Assembly (NCBI GenBank): GCA_030435675.1
Contig: CM059625.1
Span: 5,580,001-5,644,000, forward strand
DNA length: 64,000 nucleotides
DNA from: Steinernema hermaphroditum
Lineage: Eukaryota; Nematoda; Chromadorea; Rhabditida; Steinernematidae
Direction of reading: 5' to 3'
Positions 11,702-24,749 of the stretch are shown here, one piece after another (within the stretch, counting starts at the first letter, position 1; each line of letters begins with the position of its first letter). The notes under the pieces are model-generated. The model did not search any database. It saw only the letters and a program-made list of their open reading frames with translations, and was not told where the DNA came from. The translations under genes were made by a program, and so were the position numbers.

Positions 11702-14700
11702 ATGCGTCTTCTGCTGGTGGTGGCGGCGCTACTGTGCTCCGGCTTCGCGGCTCACCACAAGCATCATCGCAGAGGTAAGCCCTAACCCTAAGCACATTGC
11801 CCTGACAGCTTCTGTCTGTATGATGCCCACCACGGTCAAGTTGCGGTTCATGTAATTACGGCTAATCGGCGTTGCCGTTGCCACAAATTCAATTTCCGCA
11901 TACGTACCACTCATTTCAGCACCCGTAATCGATGACCGCGGAGCTGACCAGCTAATTGGAACGATACGAGAAGATCAACGTGTAGTTAATGTTGTACCTC
12001 ACATTGGAGTTGTTGCGGATACCGGTAAGTGTTTACAATCTGCTCGTGACCAACAAATTTCTCAACTTGTTCCGATGACTCAAAAGACCTTTTCATCAGC
12101 TGTATGTATCATGCAGTACGTCATGCGGCGATGACAAAATCGTTCGCGTTGTCGTTACGCGAACAACTGAATCTTCGACATCTCAAACGCAGTGCTTGTT
12201 TTTATGCGTTTTCCAATTATTCTCTAAACGGTGCCCTCGAGACGGCGTCTTCTTGGTTTCTACTCGCGCACTGCGCATTCGGCTTCTGAATTGATTGTGA
12301 GCGAGGAAGTAAAGAAAGGCGTCGGCAAAAAATCACTTAGACGTACTCTTGTCTCTGTTTTTGACGTGTCAGATTAGCATACACGAGGCCATGAAGCACT
12401 GGTTTTTCAATTACTCAAAGTAAGCCGTCAGCGAAACAGCAATGTATCGACATCGACAAACCCGGTTTCCGGCCGTGTCGGAAGCAAAAACAGCCACACA
12501 GGTCTGACTAATGAGAAATCTGATTCGGGCTCCATATGCTCGACTTTCTCGCTGTCGGAACCGAAGACACTTTTTAATTAAAACTCATGACGTGCAGTGG
12601 CCGAGAGTTGCTGGAAAAGTGCATGAACATTTTTATGGCGATGCCGCTAATGAGACGATTCGTTTGGGGAAGAAGAAGTGCCGCTGCACTAGAGCCAATT
12701 CTCCAGCGGCGACGCTGCGCATGTGACAACCCCATGTTGCACGGAACGTTGCAATGATATCAAATTAACGCTGAAGTGGCGGCCGATTTGTGTGCCGGCA
12801 TTGTCCTCGCATCCAAAATTGCTTTTTCGCCACAATCCATACAAAGACTCCGGAATCCCGGCCAGACTGTCCTTTGCTCGACGTAGGGACTTATAAATTA
12901 TAGAATAGATTAAATGGCTACTGTACCTAAGACGTGCGTAGGCTTAGCCGGTCACCATTAAGGTGGAATGCCCTCAGAAACGTATTAATGCCATTTACGC
13001 CGACGTTGACATTGTCCTTTTAGGTCCAATTTGCAAATATGAACTAGCCGCCGAAGACCCGAATGACACTTTGCCGTTCGAGGTCGAAGTGATCGACAAG
13101 ACCAACGGAAATGCCGTTCTCCAACTCTCCGATGGCTTCCATCTCGACTGCGCGAAGTCCGAGTACCGTATGCGCCTCATGGCCGTCCGCTGCGGCGACG
13201 ATGCCTCGAAATCGGAAAGGTTGGATTTTTGAAATATCACCCTTCTTTGTTTTCTGCGTTTAATTGCTGCTGTTGACTCCCGGCTCGTCCTGGCTCGTCG
13301 ACGGCACCTAATCTCTAATGCGCATTTTCTATTGCTCCAACGCATGGTAGAAAGTGTCGGGGGACGTAAAAGCCCACGCACCTTTTCAACACCCGTTGAA
13401 CTGGGCTTCATAGATTGTCCCCTTTGTCCATAAAGCCGGTCGGCCAGTCGCTTATTAGATTAGTATGCATAAGCGCGTGTTGTACATCGATCTGAGATGT
13501 TCTTTTTCAAGTCACATCCGCAAACAAAGGGCGATTGTGAGGGTTCGTCTCGGACGGACGCCCCGGCGAGCCACCCGCCGAGGGTGACGAAAAAAATCGA
13601 AAAAATTGCAATTAGGTCTACATGCAAAGAGTCAATCAAAGACGAACGACTTTTCAGGAAAGCGTTGTTTTGACACATGTTGTTTTCAGCGTTGCGTTGA
13701 AGGTCAACGTGAAAGACGTTAACAATCATGCTCCAGAATTCGAGGAACCGTGGTACACCTACTTCGTTGACGAAGGTTTGCGCCATTTAAACAACAAAGC
13801 GTCTAACATCTGATGCTATTAGGCAAAGCCGACTTGAAAATTGCTCGCCTGGTGGCCACCGACAAGGATTGCGGTTACCCGTACGGCCAAATTTGCCGCT
13901 ACGAAATCTCGAATGCGCTTGATGGATTTCCGTTTGAAATTGACGAACAAGGAGTGCTTCGCAATACGAGAGCTCTCAACTACACCGACACCCACTCCTA
14001 CATTCTCACGATTCTCGCGCATGACTGCGGCATGAAGAAGTCGAAGTCGACGCTCGTCACCGTCAACGTCCGTCCAAAATGCGCCAACGATCTTGTGAAC
14101 ATAGGCGAAAACATTGAGCTATCAGGTGACAGTGAGAATATCAAGCTCGCCCCCACAGGAAGTGTACATGTCTGCCCAGAGGTACGGAGTGCTCGCCGAG
14201 GTCAACGGATGCTAATGGCGTTTAACCCGTTCAGGACGACAAGTGCACCGTCAAGCACGTCGAAGCGGTGTTCTCGCTGACAAACGGCACTTGTGCCAAG
14301 GAGACTCTCATTAACGAGGACACAGTCAAGCGCTGCAAGCTGCACTCGGAGACCGTGAACCTTCTTCCGCGTCCGGATATTGCTGCAAGCTCGTCATCAG
14401 AGTCGACGTCGTCCCTGGAGGATGACGCTGATGACGATGAGGAAGCTGAGAACTCAGTTGAAAAAACTGACGAGAAGTATCTTTTCGATGGAAAGTCAAA
14501 TGCTGTAAGATCTGCTGCTGTTATAGCTTAGACAACGCCATCTATCTAGGTTATTGTCCCGTCGAACGTCGTGAAAGGACTTGTGCCCGAACGATTCAGC
14601 TTGACGTTCGCGATGAAGCACGCGAAGGGCAGCAAGGCCGAACAAAGCGCCAAGCAGAACATCCTCTGCGAAAGCGACGACTTCAGTAAGTTTCACTTAT

Positions 14701-17328
14701 ACAGACGTGACAAAAACTAACTCGGAGACGAGCGTCGAAAATTAGATTTTCGACTGGAGTGGGTAATATGTGTCTGTATGTGCTCAGCGGCACGAACAGC
14801 GAAGAAAAGACGAAAAAACAAATTCGCTGGATCACATAGAGGGTGCATTTGAAGTGTTGTGTTTATTGCTCACTGGGGAGATGAGAAGCAATTGAATGAG
14901 AGAAATTGAGGGATGTGCTCGCTTCAGATATGAACCGTCATCACTTCGCCGTTTACCTGCGGCACTGCAAACTGGAAATGCTTCTGAGAAGGGAAGCTGA
15001 GTCGACAGCTGAATTCCGTGCCGCCGAGTGGCGTTGGACACTCCCGGAAGTCTGTGACAACCAGTGGCACACATACGTCATCAGCTTCACTCATTTGGAC
15101 GAAGTCCATTTGTACGTTGATGGACGTCGTGTCGACGAGAACGACCGTAATCCGGAAATTCTCGATGACTGGCCACTCCACAAGACGTCGAAGACCGTAA
15201 GCAAGAGTGGAAAGGTCATGTGAAGATTACGGTAATTCAGAAGACACGTCTCGTTGTCGGTGCCTGCTGGCATGGACGCAACCAAGCGATGGCCCAGTTC
15301 TTCTCAGGTCACCTCTCCTCCATGTACTACCTCCCCGGACAAATTGAAAAGCCCGACACGATCGCCTGCATGCATGAGTGTCACGAGCAGCTGAAGTTTG
15401 GCCCCATCGACGACCTGCTAGAAGGCGAAGAAGTCACGTCCGACATCGTCAACTCTCGCTTGACCATCAAGGCCAATAACGCCGAGGACCTCACCAGTCT
15501 ACTTCAGAAAGTGAGCTACGAGAACACGAGTCCCACGAAGTCCGTCCTCAAGCGTCCTTTCGAAGTGACTTCGACGGTTACGTGCACGAGCGGGACTACG
15601 GTATCGCAAATGAGTTTCCTCACTTCCCAACTTTGAACGTTTTCAGATTGAGCTCCCGACAAAAACAGGCGTTATCTCGGTTAGCAAGAGCGAAGATCCT
15701 CTCCTTTCCATCACCGGCCAAGCCATCGTCGACGCCAATGCCCATGATGTCAAGACCGGGGCTACCATGCTTAAGGACATCCAAATTATCATCACCAAAC
15801 GAAGCAGTGAGTCTTTTTTTCTAATTACCCCTATGGCGATGACGCGCATTTTCCGTCTCGGACGGAATGCACGCGAGCCTTCTAATGAATATTTGGACCG
15901 CACACGAGTTCTCGTCTATCATGAATAGGAGAAACGTTTTAGCCGACGATAAACACCGAAAAGAAAATTAGAATTTAATTGCGATAAGCGATAAGCCTGA
16001 GGGTTCTTTTGTGAATATTGTTTGTTTGCAGAGGGCCAAGACGTTGACGTCACGTCGCAATACAACCTCGAATGGTGCAAAGTGCACATGAAACCATCGC
16101 GTGACATGGACCTCGAGTACTTCAGCAGCCCCGCCGCCTTAATTTCCTCGTTGCATGTTGACTTTGAGCACGACAAACAGGTACAAAGAACAGAAGCCGA
16201 AAAGGTTGCAACGTCCAAATCTCTTAAGGGCATTCTCCTCAAGGGAGTCGAAAAGGTCAAGGGATATCGCGAGATTCTCTCCAAGATCCACTATTTTAAC
16301 ACCCGACCGGACGCCTTCAACCAACGCATGTATACCGTTCAGTGCGCCATCGAGGGAACGAAGGTGCTCAGCAACGAACTTTTCGTTACGGTAAGTGTGC
16401 AAACTCGTACTACGTGTGGACCTCCAACCGGGAAGCAGAAGCGTCACAACTGATTTATAATTAAGCCGGCGCGTCAACTCATTATTTTCACGCCTCGACT
16501 CTCGTTTTTCATCTGGCGCCTCTCGTCGTCGCTTCCTTTAATTGACTTCGTTTTTCAAAAAGACTTTCCGCGTGATGTTTCTGACGGCCCTTCCGATTGT
16601 AGATGAACATCGACACAACAACGCAGCCGAGTGAGCCCATCGACAAGGTTCCCATCGTGCAGCACGAAGACGTGAAGCAGACCATCGAACTCGATCCCGC
16701 CGCTCTTCTCACCGAAGAAGAAGTTGAGAAGCACTTCGAGCCCACCTTCGACCAGCTCGGATCGAATCGCCTCCAGAACATTCTCGAAATGGATCTCCCG
16801 CGTCCGAAGTCGCTTCTCAGCCACCATTACGAGGTCGGAGACGGCGCCATCGCAGGAGGTGCCGTCGCCGTGGTGGTCGTCGTCTGCGTCGGATTCCTCC
16901 TCGTACTTCTCGTCATCGGAGTGCTTAAGATGCGTGATGCGCCCGTTCCCAGACGTCGACGAAATCGCAAGGGACCATCTGTGAGTTGTCCGTTTTTTTG
17001 CCAGTAATCATTCGTCGGCATTTAGGAAAGCGGCATGGAATGGGACGATAGCGGTCTGAACATAACTGTGAACCCTCTCGAGGATGTCGAAAAGAACGAG
17101 GAAGAATATAGTGAAGAGGAGGAGAGCAGCGATGGCGAAAGGTATATTGCGCCCTGGTTACCGTATCTCATCCATTCACTGTGCAGCTATCGTGATGAAG
17201 AAGAACTAACTGAGGATGACGAAGAAGATGAGGTGGAACCGGCGCTTCCTCACGCGCAGAACGGTCGTCAAGGTCTCGAGTGGGACGATAGCAATCTCTC
17301 AAACGTGTCGCGCACATACCGCGTATAA
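11702..17328 (+). CDS. casy-1: Calsyntenin (cadherin-like synaptic type I membrane protein)
   Basis: Neuronal transmembrane protein that links cargo to kinesin-1 and acts in learning. Fourteen exons give 1002 aa: 11702-11774, 11920-12024, 13024-13219, 13690-13775, 13823-14181, 14235-14504, 14550-14685, 14928-15196, 15241-15600, 15647-15806, 16032-16390, 16603-16980, 17026-17141, 17187-17328. Order: signal peptide (MRLLLVVAALLCSGFAA); two cadherin repeats (VNVKDVNNHAPEF; VATDKDCG with GQICRYEI); an acidic Ser-rich linker; a LamG-like domain (DNQWHTYVISF, LYVDGRR); the calsyntenin membrane-proximal region; one membrane helix at about 872-900; and an acidic tail. The tail carries two W-acidic motifs, EWDDS, at residues 922-926 and 987-991, the kinesin light chain binding sites of this family. 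C. elegans CASY-1 is of similar length (984 aa from memory). The 16181-16228 segment may be a further in-frame intron. Confidence 0.95.
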
Positions 17329-17815
17329 CCTATCTACATATTTGTTTGAATGTATCATTTCTTTCTTTCTCCGCTAACTCAATGTTCTCATAAAGGTTTT
17401 GTCTCTCAGCCGATCAATCTCGGTTCCCCATCTCGTTGAGCTATAGCCAAACGATTCAATCCGATTGCATAGTCACTTCACCCCATACCCTAGACAGAAA
17501 CCAACGAAGCGCAAAAACGGTATTCTCCCTTGTAGTCTCCACAACCGCACCGTCCTCTTAGTCAACGTCACAATCGATGAATTCACAATTTCTATCCGGC
17601 TCTCTACTTGTACATCTCTAATATTTGTTCGCGGTCTTGCACGACGCGTTCAGCGTAATAATTCTCCAGACACAAATATATCCAACCCTGTACATGTCCT
17701 ACCAAAACCGAACGCAAAACAATCTCTTTACAATATTTCTTTTCTCTGTCATTATACGGACGACTCTTGTTTGCTGTACATAAGCAGATAGGTGTCAGAT
17801 TGTTTCCTTTCCTCC

Positions 17816-17821
17816 AATAAA
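17816..17821 (+). terminator. Candidate polyadenylation signal for casy-1
   Basis: AATAAA 488 nt after the casy-1 stop and the first canonical hexamer seen downstream. It would give a rather long 3' UTR; a variant signal closer to the stop is possible. Confidence 0.3.
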
Positions 17822-17829
17822 TTACTGTC

Positions 17830-20800
17830 CCAAATCCCGAACATCTGGGCGCATCACTTAGCGGCAAACATCAATTCAGTCGATGTCACATGCGCGCTCA
17901 TGGGGCTAAGGCTTAGCCGTTTGCGTAATAGCGATAACAACATTTGGTGCAAGGTCTTTCGGATTCTCTGCGACATTTTCCATCGAATCGTCTGCGAAGC
18001 ATGCATACGTAATGTGATAAATGAAAATTTCAGACGTGTGACGTTCGGATCTAAAAAGTACATTGCGGCGGCCTAGCCGCCCTCGGGCATACGCTTTTAA
18101 TCGTGCTCATCGGCTGAATGAGGCCACTTAACAGGGGGAAGAAAGAAAAACAACGACCGCAGGGCGATACGGGAAGCAATGTGAACTTGTTGCGCGTGTC
18201 GAAGTCGAATAAAGTACGGGTGTGGAAATTGGTCTAGTTACCGTACACTCGGATCCTGTGTACGTGTCGAATAGAAGTACGGAGAGATTTTAAGAAGTGC
18301 ATAATGTGGCTGCGCTTCTGACATTTAAGCACCGTGCGAAATGAAACAATTCAAGGGACGCTCTAAATACTTCGTTCGCTTTGTCCACACAAAGATATGG
18401 CCAGATAACTTAGCGGGGTAACTTCTTTCAACAGAAGCCCGAGAGAAGATCTTACCCATGTTATTAAACACTATCATTAGTCGAGCATTTTTGAGGGATC
18501 ATTGCGTATGTTGTGCGTATAAAAAGACTGAAATAGAAAGGCTTTTGTGTGTCGTCTAACAATTAGTAAAGCCTGATGAAAAATTGACGACTCAGCAAGA
18601 CGTGACTCAGTAATCATTTTGTAACGCCAACGTTAGCATGTAATCCTGTAAATCGGCTAACTCTGTCAGCGATTTCGCGTTAGTCCCCGCTAGATCAGCC
18701 TTTCCATCTCAACCAATGTCAGACGTGCAAGAGATGAAACATAGCGAACGTTCTTACCAAATAGCGAAGACGACGAAGATTGCGTAGACCTAATGGCATA
18801 GATCATATTTTTGGAATGTTCATGAACTCAGGTGCACCCTGAGTAGATCTTAAAATGGCACGATAGTACATGCTGCATTGCGTATCTTATACACTTACGG
18901 TACAAAAAGAATCGTCTGATGGCAACAATTGTCACAAACAAGGTTTTCTAAAGGTCTCAGAACTTTATCACTCTCAAACCAATCAAGATTTCTATTCTTC
19001 TGTAATTTCTTCCTGCGATACAAGTGAACCTGGAACTCGAGTGGCATTCGATGTCGAGTAGATCTCGGCATTCTAAGGTTCGATACATGTACCTGATCAT
19101 TGAGACTAAACATCGAAATTCGCTTCCGCCACAGACGCGGAACTGGCAATAACACTATTTGTCACAAACAAATAATCACTTCAACAGCATTATAATTGCT
19201 TTCATGTCAGCAGCAGTCATGTGTAATCAAAAATGATGGATTATGAAGTTGTTTTCGCCGGTAGTATTGCCCAACCGGAGCCATGAAACCGGCGATAAGT
19301 TTCTGCCCTCGCAATTTGTGTTGCCGGCAAGAGACAGTATCCGATGCATGCACAATGAATTTTGAAAGCGAAACGTGCGTAAACAAATTATTTACAGTCA
19401 AATGAACATAAAGTTGTTATTGGCGGCATAGAAAGAAAAGGAGAGCATATCAAGTAGGGGTTTACAGGTAGGGGAGTTGACTTTGTTTTATATCTCTGAG
19501 TAAGTCATCCAAACGAGGGAATTCTGAACTGTAGATCGGTAGAAAACCAAAAACGCCTACAGTAACATTTTATTTACAGAGATGCGACATGGTCTCACTC
19601 GTGTCACTGTGGCGAACTGTCGGTCCCCGTGTGCCGTTGGTCTGATGGCAACCTGTGGCACTTGTGAGCGTTCTGGCTTCCAGAGCGAATCAGGGCCTTA
19701 CTGCCATGACCGCTGACCACAAGATGTACGGAGCCAGGAATCTAGTTGTGTGAGAAGTCACCTTGAAGGTCGTCGACGCTCTGAGGACACCACCACCAGC
19801 AAAGCCAACCAAAGACCTATGTCGTCGAAGTAGCTGCGAGCTCCGAAGCTGCTCCTGCGCCGCAAACGCCCCGAGAAGCTCGCTGCCACCGACTGGTTCG
19901 ACATTACTCCAACACCGGGAATGAAGCCGACTGCAAGTGATCCTCTGTCCTCTGTTTGCCTATTGTTCGGTGTAATACAACGCGAAATTCCTTTGATTCA
20001 CAAAACAAGGTCGTATATGTCGAGATGAGACATATTGAATATCTACCTTTACTGTACTAATAGATATAAAACACTATGTGCACTGTACCGTATTGCTCAG
20101 CACAGAGACTTGGACTAACGTATCGGTAGCCGTTCTGCCGACTCAACTAGTTGAGACGATTGTGCGGCAATAACGGCACCCATTTCTCGTTTGGTATACG
20201 AGTAGCACGCAGAAGTGCAGGCCGGTGAAATCAATCCAGAAAAAATAAACCATGGAAAGGGCACTCGCGTCCTTTAGAAGCTGTAGTGCAATATAACCCC
20301 AAAAACCTGGTTTTTCACTGTAGTTATCATTCTCGTTGCTAGACATCGTCCTACTTGCTGGCCATTCTGAACACAGTGCTGCAAGGATGATTCCTTTCCA
20401 GGAACGTTAGGTTTCATGGAAATGCGGCCATGAGCGTGAATAAAGACATTGCCCTTGAAGCCTTGTTGAGTGACTCTTCTTCAGCTGCGAGCTTGATGTC
20501 TATTCCATATGTTGATAGTGCCCTTCTCTATGCATACCGATAACCTTTGTTAACAGTTTTGAAGATCTTAGAAAACTTTCGACTAAAAGATTGAGATGTC
20601 TATGCTTCTCTCGAGCTCCTACATTCAAAACTTCCGCTAGAACTTGGCCAGAGTGTTGTACCATCCGATTGCTGTTATTGTTAGCCTGCTTTTGTGGATA
20701 AATTGATTTGATTGTAAACAACGTGTCCATTTGTTGCTTAAATGATTATGCTCTGCTCGTGTTTCGTACATGTTTAGAAAACATTATCGTGCGTTACCGT

Positions 20801-22265
20801 TAGTTCGCAATATGAAAAACTGTCAAAATCATCGGTGTTTCGAGGAACATTTCGCAACAGCTGACGCCTTTATCAGATGCATGAACTTATCACCTTACAA
20901 GATCACTTAATTCCTATTTATTGTCACTTGGTCATGACAGTGAAATCAAGTGTAGCACATTTCATTATGTGCCAACAATAATGCAATAATCGATTGCCAT
21001 CACCCGCTGATCAGAAGTCGGAACTCCCTTCATATTACATGATTTTATCAAGCTACCGTTGCGGAATCTCTTGAAGCATGTGAGAGAACCTGAAACTGAT
21101 TTGGTCAAGGCCAAAACTGCAATTCTTATAAGCTCATCTGTCTTTCAGCATACCCAACAAGAGCTTGCGCTCCAAAATTATTTTGCAACCGCTCTAAGGC
21201 ATGCAATTAAATTTCAGTCCCATCGCATTATTGCTTGTTCTAGCACGCGGAAGTACCCTCTGCAGCTTGCGAACTGCTCGTTCTCTGATAAGAGCCGCAT
21301 CTTCCGTTCCCTCGAGCATCACGCGCTTGCATGAACGTTATTTGTTTGTAATGCAAGTGTGTAAACGAGTACGGTAAATTGTCACGTGCTCCGCCAGAAG
21401 CTATAAGAAGCGCTCGATGACCACCCCTTTTGCTCGCTGTGCATAAAGTTCAAACACCAGCATACCGTTTCTAAGAAACATAGCTTCGACCCCCAGGGCG
21501 TTGCATACTCATATAATATGCTTTGCAAACGTTTGCCCTCGCAACGTACACAAAAGTTTCCCTTTCATGCAACAAGCAAAACATAAAACACGAAAGCAAC
21601 GCGGAATCAAAAGCATATCGATGTGACTATGCAAACAAGAGCTCGATCAATATGCTCAAGAGGATTTACGTATCAGTTTTGTGGATGAAAATGTCAGTAC
21701 CGAAGAAGTCTCTTCAACGACGGCAGTAAATCCGCCCTTTCTTTGATCTTTTCCGCGCCGATATTTGCCCAAAAAGCCGAGCGTTCAGCAGCGGCGGCGG
21801 TGCCCCTTTCTGCCGACTAAACTGCTCGGAAACGATTTGGCGACCATCTAGTGACCCTTGCTGCACGTCGCCTGCCTTTCTCGCATTTGTGTTTTTGGCG
21901 CGCTTTTTGTCGCCGTCCGCTCATCAAATCACCGTTAACCTCTGCTTCGCTCAATTCGTCCTTCCGTTTCCCTTTCGTCACTTTCCTCTTACTTTTGATT
22001 CCAGTGACAGTTCTTGTTGCAGTTCCCTTCATTGGCTTCGGCTTTCTAACAGCTGATTGCTCTATCGCCGACAACTTGTGTTTGAGGTTGGGTCATGTCC
22101 TAATCGAAGATCGAAATTCCCTCCCTATAGCTGCTTGGCAAAATGCGTTTGGTCCCATCGAGCATGGCGCGAACTGAAGAAGAGGTGCGAACTCTCCGCG
22201 ATCACTTCTTCTTTACGACTGTTTTATATCCCTTTGTCGTGGACTACTTGCCCTTCGCTGCATTT
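17830..22265. other. Intergenic stretch, no gene supported
   Basis: About 4.4 kb with only short overlapping frames on both strands. The one distinct patch is 19577-19940, which is GC-richer and exon-like in composition but has stops in every frame; it may be a decayed coding fragment. A 5' frame at 21851-22177 (hydrophobic, Phe/Leu-rich) ends before gene A begins and has no family resemblance, so it was left out. Confidence 0.4.
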
Positions 22266-22315
22266 GCGCATTCAGAGAGCCATTTCACTCCTCTGTGCTG
22301 TCACTTCCTATCATC

Positions 22316-23620
22316 ATGTCCAAGTTTATGCGCATGTTCAAAAGCAAACACAAACCGGAGAATAATAAGGAGAACGAACGCTATGATACGGTAAATCCTA
22401 TTCCATTGTTATAGTGCATGTTCTCATGACGTTTGTCTTAGTTTTCGGAGGATGACCGCCGAACTGTGCACTTCAGCGAGTACACCGACGAGGAGATGAT
22501 CAATCCTTATCATGCGCCTGCCCAACCGAGGAAATATCCCAAGGTGAGATGTTTGTTGTTACCGCGATAAACTGCGTAGCGGACAATCGATGGGGAGTCG
22601 AGCACATCCCCAGTCATTAGCGAACCGTGTTGAGTGCGTCCCCTGTTTTCCGCCGCCAAATTAATATACGGTGTGCCGAGAAAAACGAAAGTGTTTGTGT
22701 TTAGGGCCCGCAGTCGTGTCCCGGCGGAGTGCAAGACAACAATCGGAAAGAGTCGAAGCGTGCTCGAGGTCATCCCTCTCAGAACTATTTTGATGAACTT
22801 CCCCCTCGTGGCGGCGGCAGTTCCCACCACAAACAGCGCGCCGTCAACAAGTACAATGACGATGAATCAGAGAGCCAACGACATCGTATGGAGCGAAAAA
22901 TCGACAACTTAAAGCATGAGAATTCGGCACTGCATGATAGATGTCAACGCCTGGAAGAAGAGCTTGAAAGGGTGCGGAAAACGAACGTGCGCTACCGAAA
23001 CGAACGCAACGAATATCGGGAGCGATGCCGTAGCCAAAGGGTATGTCGTCATATTGAGATCTTTGACCTAATGAAAAGCCTTGTCAAGTACATGAACAGC
23101 TATATGGGCTCTTGCTGTCAGCCGCATTTCGCACCGGCTCCCAGCAATCACTACTTCACCGGATACCCTACCGTACCGTCGGTTCCATCTGTCTTCAACG
23201 ATACACCGTCGACGTCAAGCCGCAACTCGATGATGCGTGGTAGCATCACGAACCACGGAAGCTCTTACCTTTATCCGCGGGAGAGTCTCAGCGACTTGGA
23301 GATGAATCATATCAAAGGACTCGCTGCTCGTAAGTCGCCTTTCCGTAATAATCAGTACTCCGTCGTGACGTTGCCAACGGAAAAAGGAGTTTCCAAGGAA
23401 TAACGTCGTCATGCGAATGCACAAAGATCTCTCCTGTATGACACAATAACGTCCCTTTTCAGATCACACACTGTCGCATAACGAAAGCGACGATGATGAA
23501 AACTTCCTGCAGCCCCTAAAGCTAAGTCGTCGCCCAAGTGAGCTTTCCGGCGAGGAGGCCGGTTTCTCATCAGCGCCCACGTTAACGATCTCCGACCAGA
23601 AACACAAACGACCCCAGTAG
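22316..23620 (+). CDS. Unnamed coiled-coil protein A (paralogue of 38642-40048)
   Basis: Function unknown. Four exons give 319 aa: 22316-22390, 22442-22543, 22705-23329, 23463-23620. A TTCAG acceptor at 22273 upstream of the first ATG fits trans-splicing. A basic N-terminus with a KEN box (PENNKENER) is followed by FSEYTDEEMINPYHAPAQPR, a low-complexity polar stretch, a coiled coil of about 50 residues (IDNLKHENSALHDRCQRLEE onward), a Ser/Pro-rich region, and an acidic tail. The last exon depends on a GTAAGT donor at 23330 and a strong CCCTTTTCAG acceptor; reading through instead gives an alternative end at 23403. Gene B, 15 kb away on the other strand, shares the KEN region, the NPYHAP.QPR motif and both flanking intron positions. 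Coiled coil plus KEN box suggests a cell-cycle-regulated scaffold, but this is inference. Confidence 0.75.
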
Positions 23621-24740
23621 ATGGCAACAAACAAAACGTTTACATTTTCCATTTATGTTCTTCCGTTTCGTCTGTTCTTTATGCACACCTTGCATTAGTG
23701 TTTTCGTTACCTGTCACGTGATTGTTGTTTCGGTTAGTAAGCGGAGTGGTTTGTTGAAGAGAAAACAAGAAAGAATTTCACCAAGGGCTATTTTCTGTTT
23801 GTCGTCTCGTTAACTCTTTTCGATTATTTATTTTCTCGCTGTTTCGCACCCTACGGCACGGACGCGTTCGCACGTTTATTTATATGCCCCTGCATGCGCG
23901 GCGTGTGGCGGGCGGTAACACAATGCACTCACTCAACTGCGCTGCAACCAGCCGACGGGTGACCCGATCAGCAGCGTCGCAAGCCAGAGGAGCCGACGGC
24001 CAGCTGGGTGGGCAGAGGCACGCAGGAAAACATGGAAGAAACATTGCACGCTCGCGGGGCGACCGGATGCGTTTTGGTTCGTTTTTATTCCTTTTTTTGG
24101 CGCTCCCTTTTGCCTTCTGCTATTTGTCTTCGCCGTAAAACTTGGAAGTAATTATCGATCGCTTAATTTCGATGGGCCGCGACATCAGCTCATCACTGTG
24201 TCATCACGATGCTGCTTCCTCGAGATGAACGAGCGGGAGCGGCGACCATGGAGCAAGTGCACATATGTAGTATGTTTTGGCTATGTTCTGCAACTCGTCC
24301 GCCCTCTGCTCGTCGGCCGGGCCACCAACGATCACAACTGGAAGTGAACAATATCGGAAGCAACAATGTTCGATGCGTCTCCAGTCGGGTACGATCTAGT
24401 CGAAGAGCACGCGTTCTAATCAGCCGGCGTGGTGTCATTAGCAGCTACCTCTCCTTCTTCTCGCCATGATCTACGTGAAGCGTTTTGCAGGAACTTCTCA
24501 TCTCGCTTCCCAGCGTCCGCTACTCCGAGTTCTGTTCGCTATCGCCCCGCGCACAGGCTCGTACGCGAACTGTTTGCGATAGACGATGTTTCGGCTCCGG
24601 CGCGTGCCATGCAAATGACCGTCATCGTTCGTGCACTTGTGCTGTCTGCGCCATTTACGCGTGCTTTGCAACTATCTATTAACTACCAGCCAATGAACCG
24701 ATCGCGATCGTCCACCATTTTCAGGCGCAAAATCCGGCCT
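23621..24740. other. Spacer between coiled-coil gene A and the PDK1 gene
   Basis: About 1.1 kb. An 84-codon frame at 23884-24138 ends in a hydrophobic run but has no splice partners or homology I can name. Frames at 24193-24682 overlap on both strands. Most likely 3' UTR of gene A plus promoter and 5' leader of the kinase gene. Confidence 0.4.
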
Positions 24741-24749
24741 CCTAGAGGG

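Noticed and set aside
21851..22177. Hydrophobic 108-codon frame before coiled-coil gene A
   Set aside because: Pyrimidine-rich leader sequence yields Phe/Leu codons by composition; it ends before the gene and is not in frame with it.
23330..23403. Gene A ending at the in-frame TAA at 23401
   Set aside because: A GTAAGT donor at 23330 and CCCTTTTCAG acceptor at 23453-23462 join in phase to an acidic tail; the read-through end is kept only as an alternative.
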